Part shown: positions 22,936 to 37,407 of the stretch, in pieces | Position numbering within the stretch: the first letter of the stretch is position 1 | Layout of the letters: the number at the start of each line of letters is the position of its first letter | Made by a program: the position numbers and the translations under genes | Notes under the pieces: generated by a model | Told to the model about the DNA's origin: nothing | Database searches by the model: none | The model's input: only the letters and a program-made list of their open reading frames with translations | NCBI GenBank assembly: GCA_963573315.1 | Contig: OY752148.1 | Span: 921,263 to 985,262, forward strand | Reading direction: 5' to 3' | Length of the DNA: 64,000 bases | Origin: Entomortierella parvispora | Lineage: Eukaryota > Mortierellomycota > Mortierellomycetes > Mortierellales > Mortierellaceae

Positions 22936-23012
22936 CGAACGACGATATCATAATGTCGCTAGAATTAGATCACGCTCATGATGTCGTCATTCGTTCGACC
23001 AGCACTATAAAG
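22936..23012 (+). promoter_or_regulatory. Long hairpin and TATA box in the alcohol dehydrogenase promoter
   Basis: CGAACGA (22936-22942) followed by CGATATCAT (22943-22951) can pair with ATGATGTCG (22978-22986) and TCGTTCG (22991-22997), giving two stems of 9 and 7 bp around a 26-base loop, with a 4-base bulge TCAT. Seven bases after it is a TATA box (CTATAAAGT, 23004-23012), 58 bp before the ATG. The inverted repeat could be a binding site for a dimeric regulator or an RNA hairpin belonging to the frame that ends at 22931. Confidence 0.5.
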
Positions 23013-23069
23013 TCCCAACGTACAAGCCGGAAATAAAACGCAAACAAACAAACCTTCATTTCATCTATC

Positions 23070-24579
23070 ATGGCCACAAACGCAGCAGCCAATATCATGC
23101 AAGGCTACATGGGAGAAGTCCCTGTACAAGCTTCCAATGAAGACAAACAAAAGACATCCGGCACCACTATGCTTGCCTGTTGTTGGGAAGGCAAAGAAAA
23201 GCTTCAAATGAAGAGGATGCCCAAACCTGACATCACAGACGAGGAAGACGTTCTGATTCGAGTCACCGGTAGCACAGGTATGTTGAATTCACAAAACACA
23301 AAAATCGATTGGGTGGGCACCTACCCAGCAAAAAAGTGTTCTTCTCATACTAAAGACATTGTTTTGGGTATAGTCTGCGGATCAGATTTGCATCTTTATC
23401 ATGGAGAGATCCTCCAGCTTAAGACCGATGAAATTCTAGGCCACGAATGCATGGGTATCGTCGAGAAAGTCGGGCCAATGGTGACAGCTGTCAAGCCCGG
23501 TGATCGCGTCGTCGCAGCCTTCAACATTGCCTGCGGGAAATGCAAGTATTGTCACAAGCAGCAATACACCGCCTGCGATTGCACCAACAACAGCTCTGTC
23601 ATGAAGAAGTTGTATGGCCAGCGCATTGCTGGCGTCCTGGGATACTCTCACGTAAGCGCGGTTACTTCACAAGATTCCCTCCTTTTTCTTTTTTTTGTTT
23701 CTCGTCTTGGTCACATTATAACGCCTACTTGCGTCTGTTTATTAGTTTGTTGGTGGATTTTCTGGGGCTCAAGCCGAATATTGCCGCATTCTCTACGGAA
23801 ACACCAACTTACTCAAGGTTCCCGCCAATGTGCCAGACGAGAAAGCCCTCTTTCTCTCCGATATTGTCCCCACATCCTACCACGCTCTTTGGGAAGCAGG
23901 TGTCAAGGAAGGAGAGGTTGTTGGTGTCTGGGGTGCTGGACCCATTGGCCTGTGCGTAATTCAATGGCTTCGTAATGTTTTCAAAGCCTCCCGCATCATT
24001 GTCGTTGACAATGTCTCAGCACGCCTCGAGCTTGCTCGAGATAGATGGGGTGCAGAGGTTATCGACTTTAACAGTGAGAGTGACATTTCCGTAAAGATTA
24101 ACACGCTCGTTCCAGGAGGATTGGACCGCGCTATTGATTGCGCCGGATTCCGCTACGCCAAGAGCATCCTCCACAAAGTGGAGCGAGCGGTTGGTCTCGA
24201 GACAGACACGAGTGAGACCATTAACGAGATGGTGCGCTCGACGAAGAAGTTTGGTACTATTGCTCTAATTGCCGACTATGCTGCGTACACCAACCATCTT
24301 CTCATCGGTGGTATTATGGAGAAGGGGCTCCGACTTATCGGTTGTGGTCAAGCCCCAATCCAGCGACACTGGGAAAAGTGTCTAGAGCACATTCAGAGTG
24401 GTGAATTTGACCCCACCGTCATTTTGACCCACAGATTTGCCCTGGAAGACACTGTGGAGGTCTACAAGCGATTTGACCTGAAGGAAGCAGGAATAATGAA
24501 GGTATTCATTCAAACAAAGTTTAGTGGCCCCCCCTCTATTGGCGCCCCCGCCCTCACTACTATCAAGTATGAGAACTGA
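23070..24579 (+). CDS. Zinc-dependent alcohol dehydrogenase (MDR family, 439 aa)
   Basis: Medium-chain zinc dehydrogenase, similar in layout to glutathione-independent formaldehyde dehydrogenases and related threonine/sorbitol-type enzymes. Three exons: 23070-23277, 23374-23651 and 23746-24579, introns in phases 1 and 0. The GroES-like domain has the catalytic-zinc motifs VCGSDLHLYHG and GHECMG and the structural-zinc cysteine cluster CGKCKYC...CDC. The Rossmann domain has GVWGAGPIGL with an aspartate in VVDN at the end of the second strand, which favours NAD over NADP. About 35 N-terminal residues precede the catalytic domain and look disordered rather than a targeting signal. The C terminus is complete. 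Substrate is not determined. A TATA box and an unusual hairpin lie directly upstream. Confidence 0.88.
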
Positions 24580-24721
24580 AGTGGGGTTGTTCTGGGTCTG
24601 CCAGACCCAGGCCGCACGCTGGGGTCGCTAGAGAGAAGGAAATAAAACAGCTGTCAGCTTCGGTCGTCGGCCCCTGAAAAGCATACTGTGCGAGTTTTAA
24701 TAGGACAAGGTATGATATTGT

Positions 24722-25366
24722 TCAGTGGGGATGCTCCTGAGAGTAACGAATCTTTTCATGTTCCTCAGGAGACACACCAGCTTGTACTGAACACCAAATG
24801 TTTCCTTCTCTGCCACCTTGTTCACAACCATATGACTGAACTTGGAGGAACGTCGACTGCATCTTCCCGAAATAGCTCTCAATGCGAGAACAGAAGCTCC
24901 CGAAAATATCATTGTAGGCCTTTTCTTCCACAGTCAGAATTCCACGCATCTTGTGGATTGGATACACAAACTGGCCCCTTGGAGAGCGATCAAATCGAAG
25001 CTCATCCATCTTCACGGCGTCAAAATTAGAGTTGTTGGCGATGAACTGGTCAGGGTTGACTGCACAGATTCTCATTGGAGTGTAAACAGGCGGTAAGCGC
25101 CATCGGGTAGCGGCTGCGTACTTCTGAATTCCGGAACAGCAAAGACCTCTTGCCTGCATTCAGGGTTGGGGATGACGCGCTCACGGTTGATCTTGCGGCG
25201 TGTTCTTGAGTTCAAGCTCAGTCTTAACAAGGTTCGAAGTTGCTGTCTGAAGGTCTCCTTGACAAGCCTCAAGATCTTCCTCTGCCACTATGAGATCCAG
25301 CTGTGTGTTCCTGAGCTCGAGCGAGACAGCTGCCAGCTTCCTGCGCAACGCCTCCATTGTTGACAC
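24722..25366 (-). mobile_element. Relic of a DDE-type DNA transposon
   Basis: On the minus strand a short coiled-coil N terminus (25366-25181, MSTMEALRRKLAAVSLELR...) is followed in a second frame by RERVIPNPECRQEVF and LPDGAYRLFTLQ, and in a third frame by FVYPIHKMRGILTVEEKAYN and CSRIESYFGKMQSTF. The last part resembles the C-terminal catalytic stretch of DDE-superfamily (Harbinger/PIF or related) transposases, where EEK..N and RIE..FG...TF precede and include the last acidic residue. At least two frame changes separate the pieces, and no central catalytic domain or terminal inverted repeats are visible. The remnant is therefore dead and incomplete. Family assignment rests on motif memory and is moderate. 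Confidence 0.5.
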
Positions 25367-25690
25367 CTCCGAAGCTGACCCCTACGGCCTGACAATACAC
25401 TTTTTTCAGGCGGTTGAGTGTTAGTGTGCTGTTGTGAGGGCTCATGAAGACTGAATCACGCGTGTTTCGGAGTACCTACCGACGGTCGTAGTTCAATGTT
25501 GGCGGGAAAGTGGAGAGTGTGGTGAATGAGGAATGGGGGGCGAAGCAGATGTCATCTTTATGTCATTCATGAATGAACGTGACTGGCTTCAGTGTCGACA
25601 TCAGCAAAGAATTGTTGGACGCGACATTCTCTTTCTCATTCACACTTCCACGGTTATTCAAGCGCACAACACCAGCAAACACCAGCAAAC
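25367..25690. other. Intergenic region upstream of the 25691 gene
   Basis: Promoter side of the unknown gene at 25691. It contains CAACACCAGCAAACACCAGCAAAC just before the start and no clear TATA box. Nothing else recognised. Confidence 0.35.
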
Positions 25691-26455
25691 ATGATCAAGT
25701 TGACTTTCAGAAGCGTTGATGTCAAAAAACAGTGGTGCAGAACGTCGATGTCTCAAGTGACAAATACACGCACAACCGGCTACTATGAAGATGACGACGA
25801 AAACTGGCGAACGCACATCCAGAGCAAGTGGAGCGCTGCGGTCGACGAGCCCTCTGCCACACATGATATAAGCTCCCGCTTCTATTTTGATGTCGCGTAT
25901 CCAGGCTTTCGAACCAAAGTTGATGATGAGTACGGTCGAGGGCTTCCCGCAGGCGAGTTCATGAATGAAATAGCGAAAGATCGCTGGACACTCAAACAGA
26001 TGATCAGTTCGCATTTGCTCCTGTATCGCGCGACATGCACCTTTCCCGATGCGATCAAGACGTTTGACGGATACAAGATGGTTTGGGAGTGCCATCTTAA
26101 ACATAATGCGTCCGGGCATTTCTTTGGCTTCAGCGAGTGGAAGGGATGCCCGTCTGTTCGAGGATCCGTCGATACACGCGTTACGTCTATCATTTGCGAT
26201 CTGGCTGGTGACGACATTCTCGAATCCCTGATGGATGACAGGAGTGTTTACGGCTTTCTGGAGCAGTCGTACGCCACAGATTTGCCCGACAAAGTCTTCG
26301 AAAGCCTTCCGACCGAAGAAGCAAGAGGAATATTGAGAAAACATCTTGATGAAAACAAAGCATTCCTTGCAGACGCTGTTGAGTTGCAAAGCTACATTGT
26401 TTCTGACCAGTGTGAGCACCCTTACGACGATCTGGTCGCAGGCTGCATAGCCTAA
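25691..26455 (+). CDS. Hypothetical soluble protein (254 aa)
   Basis: I recognise no family. The frame is open from 25592, but the preferred start is ATG 25691, which begins MIKLTFRSVDVKKQW and follows an AAC-rich leader. Composition is balanced and rich in acidic residues (YYEDDDENW near residue 35; several Asp-Asp pairs later), with no signal peptide or membrane segment. WECHLKHNASGHFFGFSEWKG stands in the middle and could be part of a beta-rich fold. The opposite strand also has a long open frame here (26482-25658), but its composition is poor. No intron is needed. It follows a dead transposon remnant, so a lineage-specific or domesticated origin is possible but not shown. Confidence 0.5.
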   Translation: MIKLTFRSVDVKKQWCRTSMSQVTNTRTTGYYEDDDENWRTHIQSKWSAAVDEPSATHDISSRFYFDVAYPGFRTKVDDEYGRGLPAGEFMNEIAKDRWTLKQMISSHLLLYRATCTFPDAIKTFDGYKMVWECHLKHNASGHFFGFSEWKGCPSVRGSVDTRVTSIICDLAGDDILESLMDDRSVYGFLEQSYATDLPDKVFESLPTEEARGILRKHLDENKAFLADAVELQSYIVSDQCEHPYDDLVAGCIA

Positions 26456-27114
26456 ACTGTCAGAGACTACAACACGATTCACCTTTCAAAAATCGTTGTA
26501 GCAAAGTTTCGTGGAGATGGCTACGCTCCACATGACATATTCAAGAGATATGGGCCCTGTGTATATTCAAAATGCACACCCCTGTGTATTCCTACGAGAA
26601 AATACAAGTACTGATACTTGAAAATGAATAAACGACAATTTCCGTCGAACATCTGCTGAACATAGCATGTGCTGCCTTGTCATCGAGCAGGCAGTCCTGC
26701 TCTATCACGGGAATGCACCTTTTGAGCAAGGAGTGCAAACAAAATTTGAACGTGCATGTCGAAGCCATTTGACAAAAAAAAGGTGAAAGAGCCTCACGCT
26801 GTTTGACGATGTCTACACTGTGCAGACATTTTGTTATTGCTAGAATATCTCTACGGCACGGATGTCGTTGGTACCTGGCATGATGAAAAAAGTATACATC
26901 TGAAAGGGAGGGATGTGTGATTATATCAAACGTCCTGTTGCACTCGTTTCATGTTTGGAATGTTTATATATTTCTCTCTTTCTTTGTTATGAAGTTCGGT
27001 CCGCTGGGAAGGAATACTTTTTTTTTCGGCTGTCCCAGTTTGCATTACTGTTTTCTTTTTAAAATCCTGTTCTTTCTCTTGCTTTTTTTTTTGCTGGGAT
27101 AGACCTTCTTTCTT
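26456..27114. other. Intergenic region between convergent genes
   Basis: Contains the 3' flanks of the unknown plus-strand gene (AATGAATAAACG near 26622 holds an AATAAA) and of the HECT ligase. T-rich tracts occur at about 27018-27100. No gene is evident. Confidence 0.45.
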
Positions 27115-31091
<3,977 letters not shown>

Positions 31092-31769
31092 GGTCAGACA
31101 GAGAGACGAGGCTCGAGGAGGTCAGTCAGACAGGCAGGCAGGGATGCGGTGGCGGTCGCTGTGAGTGAGAAGGAGTGAGGGGGGAGGGAGGAGGAAGGGA
31201 AGGGACGATGTGATGAGGCAGACGGGACGGGATGGATGGATTGATGGATGGATGAGAGGACAGAGATGAGAGGAGGAAAAGGAAGAGGGCGCGCCTTCCA
31301 AAGGGTCTTGTCTGGTCTGGTCTTGTCTTTCGTTTCCTTCCTGTCCTTCCTTGCTTTGCTTTCTTTGCTTGCTTCCTTTTTTCCCTTATTGTCTTCTCTC
31401 TCTTTCTCCCTCTTGGCACACTGCACACTACACACTGCACACTCTCACTGCACACTCTATTCACACATTCATTCACACCCTCCCGGGACAATTGTCCCCC
31501 AGAGCCCGTCTCTTCGCGGCCAGATTCACGTCACCGCATTTTTTCCGATGCGCAGCCTGCCTCGCCTGTCTCTCCTCCCCATGTCTCTCACCTGCGCGAC
31601 CTGTCGCAGTGCCACGATCTGCGTTCTCATCAAAGGGTCGCAGCTCGTAGCTTGTTACTAACCTGCTGCACTCGCTTTGTGCACTCGCTTTCCATACACT
31701 TACTCGCTCACTCCCTGTCGGCATGTCGCTCTTTTATTATTATTGTTCGTCATTTTCATCGTCCTCCTT
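31092..31769. other. Promoter/leader of the HECT ligase and 3' flank of the zinc-finger gene
   Basis: On the plus strand a C/T-rich block at about 31310-31410 is followed by a short tandem repeat of CACACTGCACACTA-like units (about 31417-31465). GGATGGATTGATGG-type repeats lie near 31230-31250. These are low-complexity promoter sequences; no gene is evident. Confidence 0.45.
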
Positions 31770-32735
31770 CTACTTCTTGCCAAACTTGCTCTGCAGCGCA
31801 CCCAACTTCTTTGCGCTGCTCGCCTTGTTGGCCGCAATGGCCTTGGCCACATCTGAAAGAGGCTTAGCAGGTCCTGATGATGCTGGTCCAGAAGCCGCCG
31901 ATGATCCCTTTTTGCTTCCCCTCACTTTGCTGTTGGGGTTGGTACTCGTGCTCTTCTTTGCCACCTTGGCACCGTCCGTCTTGGCCTTCAACGCCTTGTT
32001 CACTTTTCTGTTCTTGCGCTCCTGTTTCCGATCCACCTCTCCTGTCAACGCCGATGTGAAATCCCGCTTGGCATCCTCCTCATCCTCCTCATCAGAGTCC
32101 AATTCTTCCTTGGCTGCTTTTGAAGGCACCCCCGTGCCGTTCTCTAATGCCTCTGCTGCAGCCGCATCCTCGTCCTCCTTGACCTTCTTCTTGTGTTGTT
32201 CCACAATCTGACCCCAGGACGCTCCTACGCCGAGCTTGATCACGCGCTCCAAACGGACCTTGTCCTTGTCCAACAAGTTTGTTTGACCACGGATCAGGTG
32301 AAGAGGAATCTTTGTCAAAATCTCGGGGACCTAATTGGGAGAAAAAGGAGTCGATCATGTTAACAACTTTATAACTTGTGAGTCGCAGCCGTTGTTGGGT
32401 TCCCAAGAAGAAGAAAAAAATCACGCAAAAATTGCGTTGGGATGTACGGTAAGCTTCTTTTGTTGACGCCGCTTTTCTCCACCCTAGTTCTCTGCCTTTT
32501 TTTTTTTCTCTATCTCTCCCAAGACATCATATATTCAATGATTATTCTTTGTATGCCATACCTCAAAGCACTTGAAATGGTACCACCTGAACTTGGCAAA
32601 CTTCTTCTTTTCCTTCTCACTGCCACGCTCCATGCGACCGCATCGCAGGGACTTGTTGGGAATGATCTTGTTGCATTTAAGGCAGGTCGACTTTTGAGAC
32701 TCGGCGTATTCCACGCAGTATGTGATGACAACCAT
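31770..32735 (-). CDS. PARP-type zinc-finger protein (244 aa)
   Basis: A short stand-alone protein with one zf-PARP domain, a module that recognises DNA ends and breaks. Two exons: 32562-32735 and 31770-32330, joined in phase 0. The finger spans about residues 6-60: CLKC supplies the first cysteine pair, GRM stands in the middle, and WYHFKCF supplies the His-x2-Cys pair. After the splice come VPEILTKIPLHLIRGQTNLL and a helix, then an acidic stretch (LDSDEEDEEDAKRD) and a long Lys/Ser/Ala-rich tail ending SKFGKK, a likely nuclear localisation region. No PARP catalytic, BRCT or ligase domain is present, so this is not a polymerase. DNA-break sensing is an inference from the finger alone. Confidence 0.82.
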
Positions 32736-32927
32736 GATGGCGTAGAGTGTATACAGGGCACAGAAATGGTGACAGAGGGATGGAGGTAGGGTTGATGCTC
32801 AGCAATGGTCCCTTTTTTCTTTTTTTTTGTTGTTGTTCTCTGAATAATAGACAGTCACGTTTTTCTTTTTTAGTCAAAAAAAGTCCATTTTATTTTATCG
32901 ATTTCACATTGCACGGACTTTTTTCTC

Positions 32928-34359
32928 TTATCCTTTCATGTTCTCAACAGCATCCACAGCCTCTGTGGCGATCTGATGCATAATTTCCTTCTTGGTCATG
33001 TCCTTGAGCTTGTGCTGTAATGAGGCCTCGTAAGCAAACGAGATGATGGTATCGTTGATAAAGATGAATTCCGCTGCCAGTGCGCGGATACAGTTGGACA
33101 CTCTGGCAATTGCCTCTCTGTCCTGTGGCGTAATGTCCTCCTAGAATCAATAAACACAATATCTCTTAGGGTTAATCCTCTATTCCTGTGGATTCTTTGC
33201 TAGTTCCTGTCATTTTTTTATCGAGTTCCAATGCAAAGAAGGTACAAAACAATCCTCCATACCTTGTTCTTGTTAGAGTAGACCTGCTCAGTATCAATCT
33301 CGTCCAAGTTTTGAGGAACGTGGGCACTGACCCAAATGTAACCGTTCAATCCCAAAATCAAATCAACACCGCAGGCCAATGAATGGAAATGCGATTTGCA
33401 ACGCTGAACCAAAGCTGGCGCCACCTCCAGAAAAGATCCGTTCCTGAGCTTTCCATACTTCAAACTGCGGGTATGGATCGAATAAGCGCCATCGGTGAAG
33501 AACGACTGAACTTCAGCCACCACAAGATCGCCCTCCATGAAAAAGTTGCGCATCTGCAATTCATCCGACTCTTGCTTTCTCCTCTACATGAAGTGGTCAA
33601 TAGAAAGGAAGAGCAGGTCAGTACTGTTTTTTTGTTTTCCTAAAAGGTGTTTTTGTCGGGATCGTTGGATCAGAATAGTTCGCGTTTTTTTTGTTTCATC
33701 CTCTAGTCCTTACTTGAACTCCTCCTGGAAGGTTGACAGAGCTCAACATCAGAATGGCATCACTTCGAGAGTTGAGATCGACCTTCCACCGCTTTTGGGC
33801 AACCTCTGTAATGCGTCCCACAACAACATCTCCAATCTCTCCATTGTATCTAAAGCAAGTATAGAGTATAGAGTATACCAAGAAAGATTAGAAACTCTGA
33901 CACTACGGTCTACATTAGCTCGATCCAAACACCAATGCCAGATTTCAAATCTCTTACCTTGTGTGCAAGGGTCTGACAGAGATCAACTTGTTGACGCGAT
34001 CCACCACACCAGCAACACTTGACAAGACCTTTTCATTCTCGACATATGTTCCGTGACCCCTAAAAAAGTTGTTTGAATGATCCACAGTCAGTTGGTGTCA
34101 TGGGCCCGATGGAGAAAGATACGTAAAGTCATGGGTTTCTTTCAAGAAATGAACAATTCACTTACCTCATGTAGGCCGAGTCCGTGGTGATAACCTCTCC
34201 TGGCGTGACGACGTGAAGTGTCGATGGAGTGGACGAGCTCTTGGCGGCGGAAGAGATCATTTCGTCTAGGTCCATATCGTTGTCATGGTTGCTCTTGCTC
34301 TTGGTTTTGCTGCTCCCGCCGGACCGTGGCACGGGTGAATAGAAGGCGATTTCGGACAT
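32928..34359 (-). CDS. RRP4: Exosome complex subunit RRP4 (321 aa)
   Basis: RNA-binding cap subunit (EXOSC2/Rrp4) of the nuclear and cytoplasmic RNA exosome, which trims and degrades RNA 3' to 5'. Five exons: 34166-34359, 33958-34059, 33714-33849, 33263-33583 and 32928-33140, phases 2, 2, 0, 0; 322 codons. The N-terminal domain has [20 protein letters not shown] and the S1 domain begins at [27 protein letters not shown]. The KH part contains [16 protein letters not shown], with the GxNG loop typical of Rrp4. The C terminus is helical and ends [11 protein letters not shown]. An Asp/Lys/Ser-rich insert at about residues 14-40 is the only unusual part. The gene shares a 517-bp divergent promoter with the plus-strand membrane protein gene at 34877. 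Confidence 0.9.
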
Positions 34360-34876
34360 TGTCGAGAGAAAAGTCTGTTCCTTGAAATGAAATGTAAATG
34401 AATTGTAGCGGTTGTCTCTGAAACGGAATGTTCTTGTCGATGGCGTGATTCTGCTCGTGAAAGGAAGGGGAGAGGAGCCAATGCTTTTGGACAGGTCGAA
34501 GAGAGAAAGACAAGACGTGGACATTGCAAAGGTTGAGGGTTGTCAACAATACGAGAAACCGGTCACAGATTTTTTCAGTTTCCAGGATAAATTTATTCAA
34601 GAAATGTCTGTCAAGGGCGAACAAGCACGCCAAGTTGGTGGCAATGCAATCAAGCCAATCAGGCTGCTCGGCCTTCCCCGGACCCAATCAGAGCCCAGCA
34701 GGCAATGGCAACCTTCTCACGTTCCCTTTGTGCATCCTCCCGCCCTTTGGTCCATCCCCTTCATCTTTTTTCTTTCTTCTTCTCCTTCATCCCTTAGCTC
34801 CCATCCTTCCTGCATTCTCATCTTTCGACTCTTAACCTCCCACTTGGTGCTCTTCCCCACTCTTCTTCATAAAACA
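34360..34876. promoter_or_regulatory. Divergent promoter between RRP4 and the 34877 gene
   Basis: A 517-bp interval between two outward-facing starts. The right part (about 34740-34870) is C/T-rich, as expected for the leader of the plus-strand gene. Frames are open here on both strands but show no homology. No TATA box stands out. Confidence 0.45.
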
Positions 34877-35551
34877 ATGGTCAATAAAGCCGCCAAAGTC
34901 CAAAAGCCAAAGGTGGACAAACAGGCTAAGCAGGCCCGCAAGAACGCCGCCGCCAACCCCTTCAATGCCTTTCTCCAGCCTTCTGAAAAGCTCATCAAGC
35001 TCCGGGACGAGGCTGGAGGCAAGGACTTGCCCGAACCTTTTCTAGAACTCTTTCTCTTTGTTCTCGCCCTCCTTTCCTTCTTTGTCTGGAAGCTCAACAG
35101 CGCCATCCAGACCGGCCATGTCGCCTCCCAAGGCGTTTGGTACCTCTTCCTCTATGGTACCATCGCCGTCTTGAACTTTTGGTCTCTGCTGTTGGTCATG
35201 GTCATGGCCAAGAGAAACGGTGATATTGGCCTTATGCGCATCTCTGATAGAGAGGTCCTGCGCTTCTTGTGCCTCACTGGTGTCTTTGGTACCTGGGCCG
35301 GCATCGTTCGTAAGTGTTCCTTTACTGTTTTGCTTTCTTTCGATTCAAGGATCGGTCGATGCGATGGGATCTTTGAGGAAAGGGGAGTTTTTTTTTAGCT
35401 GTCGAAACTGATTCTTTTTTATTCTTTTTTCTTTGTCTTCTTGACAGTCTACGGTTACAAGTCATCAGACCGCAAGTTCACAACCAAAGCCATTGCAGCA
35501 ACCGTTTTCAACTTTTTGTGGATCCCCGTCTATTTCACATACTTTGTATAG
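34877..35551 (+). CDS. DUF1294-like multi-pass membrane protein (178 aa)
   Basis: Two exons, 34877-35309 and 35448-35551, with a 138-bp GT-AG intron in phase 1. The first 35 residues are Lys/Ala-rich and cytosolic in character, then about four hydrophobic segments follow (near residues 58-72, 87-109, 125-141 and 157-175). The segment from MAKRNGDIGLMRISDREVL through GTWAGIV to KSSDRKFTTKA resembles DUF1294 proteins, where a small-residue helix is followed by a short basic loop. No enzymatic residues are visible and the cell compartment is not shown; an endoplasmic reticulum location is plausible given the lack of a cleavable signal. A CT-rich leader supports the start. Confidence 0.72.
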
Positions 35552-35902
35552 TTATGCACCTAGCCCAACCTGTTTCACCAACCGCTCACCGCGCCTATCC
35601 CCTATATTCAACCGACGATAATAATATATCCACCTGTCTAATAATACCCATACACCCAAGCACCTTCACAGACGGGAGAGGATAGAAGGAATATTCACCA
35701 ACTTGTTCTATTTGACCAATGCATATTATTTTCAATGGAAAAACTCTATGTGGGAGGGAATGTGTGTGGAGCGTGGTTTGAGAGAAAAGAAATGAATGAG
35801 GAAAAATGACTACCGTACAAATAATAATGATAACAACGAAACTGAAGATGGGAGGAAGAGGCCGAGCCAGAGTGTTTTGGATATAAAAAAAAGCACAGGA
35901 TT

Positions 35903-37269
35903 TTACTCCAGGGAAACGGTGGCACCGAGATCCTCAAGGGTCTTCTTGAGCTTCTCGGCATCAGCCTTGTTCAAACCCTCCTTGACAACCTTGGGTGCTC
36001 CCTCGACAAACTTCTTGGCCTATGGATCATAAGAAGGTTAGGAGATGAAAGCAAGTCTCTGAATCATGCTATCTAGATCAAGTTCTCAATGTTGTGTCCG
36101 ACTAGACACCCTATCTTACCTCAACCAGGTTGATACCAGGGATAATGTTCTTGATCTCACGGATCAACTTCGCCTTGGCGGCAGCATCAAACTTCTCGAG
36201 CTTGACATTGAACTCGGTCTTCTCAACAACCTTCTCCTCCTAGTTAAGAGAAAATAAAGATGAAACGTTAGAGTGACATCCTTCAATTGTCAAGAGATAT
36301 CTCCAGGGGCAAACTACAGAGTCCTTTTTTTTTTTACCTCAACAGGGGCGGCAGCGGCAGCCTGAGCGGGGGCAGCACCACCGACGGGCATAGAGATCTC
36401 CTGGATGTTGAGGCGAACCTGAAGTGTTTGTGGAGGCATGACAAGTAAAAAGAGGTAAGTCAACAAAGGATCTCGTTTGCAAAGCAGTTGACTACGAGCC
36501 TAGGGCTGCCTTTTCCCTCTTGCATTTGATAGTCTCTCCAGAATGAGTACCTTCAACAAAGAGACCAAGTCAGCGGTCTGAAGAAGAGTCAATCCCGAAA
36601 TCTGATCCACGATCGAGACAATCTTGGGGTCAACATCCTTGCTTGAGCCGGGGGCATCCAACTTGTCAACAGCGGAGGAGAAGTTGGCAACCTTGCTCAC
36701 AACAACGCGGGGAGCGATTCTATTGACAACAATGTGAACAACAGGGAGATTTGGGTGAGTTTTAGGCTGATGGGGGGGGGGGGGGGGGGGTCGCAGACCG
36801 CATGAGTGTGCACGAGATGTGATCCGTACCTGGAGACGGTGCGGGGAGCGAGACGAGCAGAGATGGTGCGCAACTACAAAAGGAGGGGGCGTTGGTTAGG
36901 TATAGAACAAGTGATGCGGGGCCAAAGGTACGGACGGCTCTGTTCCTGACTGTCTCGTGGCCATTAGTGAAAAGTAATGAAAGGTAGTGAATCCAACACC
37001 AGTCTGTTTCCAAGAGCAGGTGAATCCACATGCGCCTCCATTGGCAAGCCAAGATCTGTACAAAGCTTCGACCTTGGTTCAAAAGGGGACGAATGGGTGA
37101 TTGCTGATCGATTCCTCTTCCTTCGTCTTCTTCGGATTCTGGCTATTTTGAAAGAGAGATCCGATCCTGCTCCAGTCGAGACAATGACTGCAGATCCTGT
37201 TCCTGCTCTGTGACCAAAGTTTCACGAGGCAAAGAAGAAAACCAAAGACACAGACGAGGGCATTACCAT
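35903..37269 (-). CDS. MRPL12: Mitochondrial ribosomal protein L7/L12 (bL12m, 177 aa)
   Basis: Stalk protein of the mitochondrial large ribosomal subunit. Six coding exons: 37267-37269 (only the ATG), 36830-36873, 36551-36719, 36338-36418, 36120-36239 and 35903-36019; 178 codons. Exon 2 gives [14 protein letters not shown], which with the ATG makes an Arg/Ser-rich mitochondrial targeting peptide. The N-terminal dimerisation domain contains [18 protein letters not shown], the hinge is Ala/Pro-rich ([15 protein letters not shown]), and the C-terminal domain has [29 protein letters not shown] and [20 protein letters not shown], all hallmarks of L7/L12. A homopolymer of about 19 G lies in an intron (36772-36790). 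The first intron is 393 bp. Confidence 0.92.
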
Positions 37270-37407
37270 GGTGAAGTGATGGATGAGACTGAGGGTAGGA
37301 TTGTCGGAAGTAAGCGAATGAATGAATGAATGGCCAATGCCTCGATCCGCCCAAAATATGAATTGTGGCTCAGCTCCGGGGAAACGCTTTCTGAAGCGCC
37401 ACCAATT

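Noticed and set aside
25658-26482. 274-aa minus-strand frame opposite the unknown gene at 25691
   Set aside because: Composition is Cys/Arg/Val-rich and patchy; the plus-strand frame has a balanced composition and a better start context.
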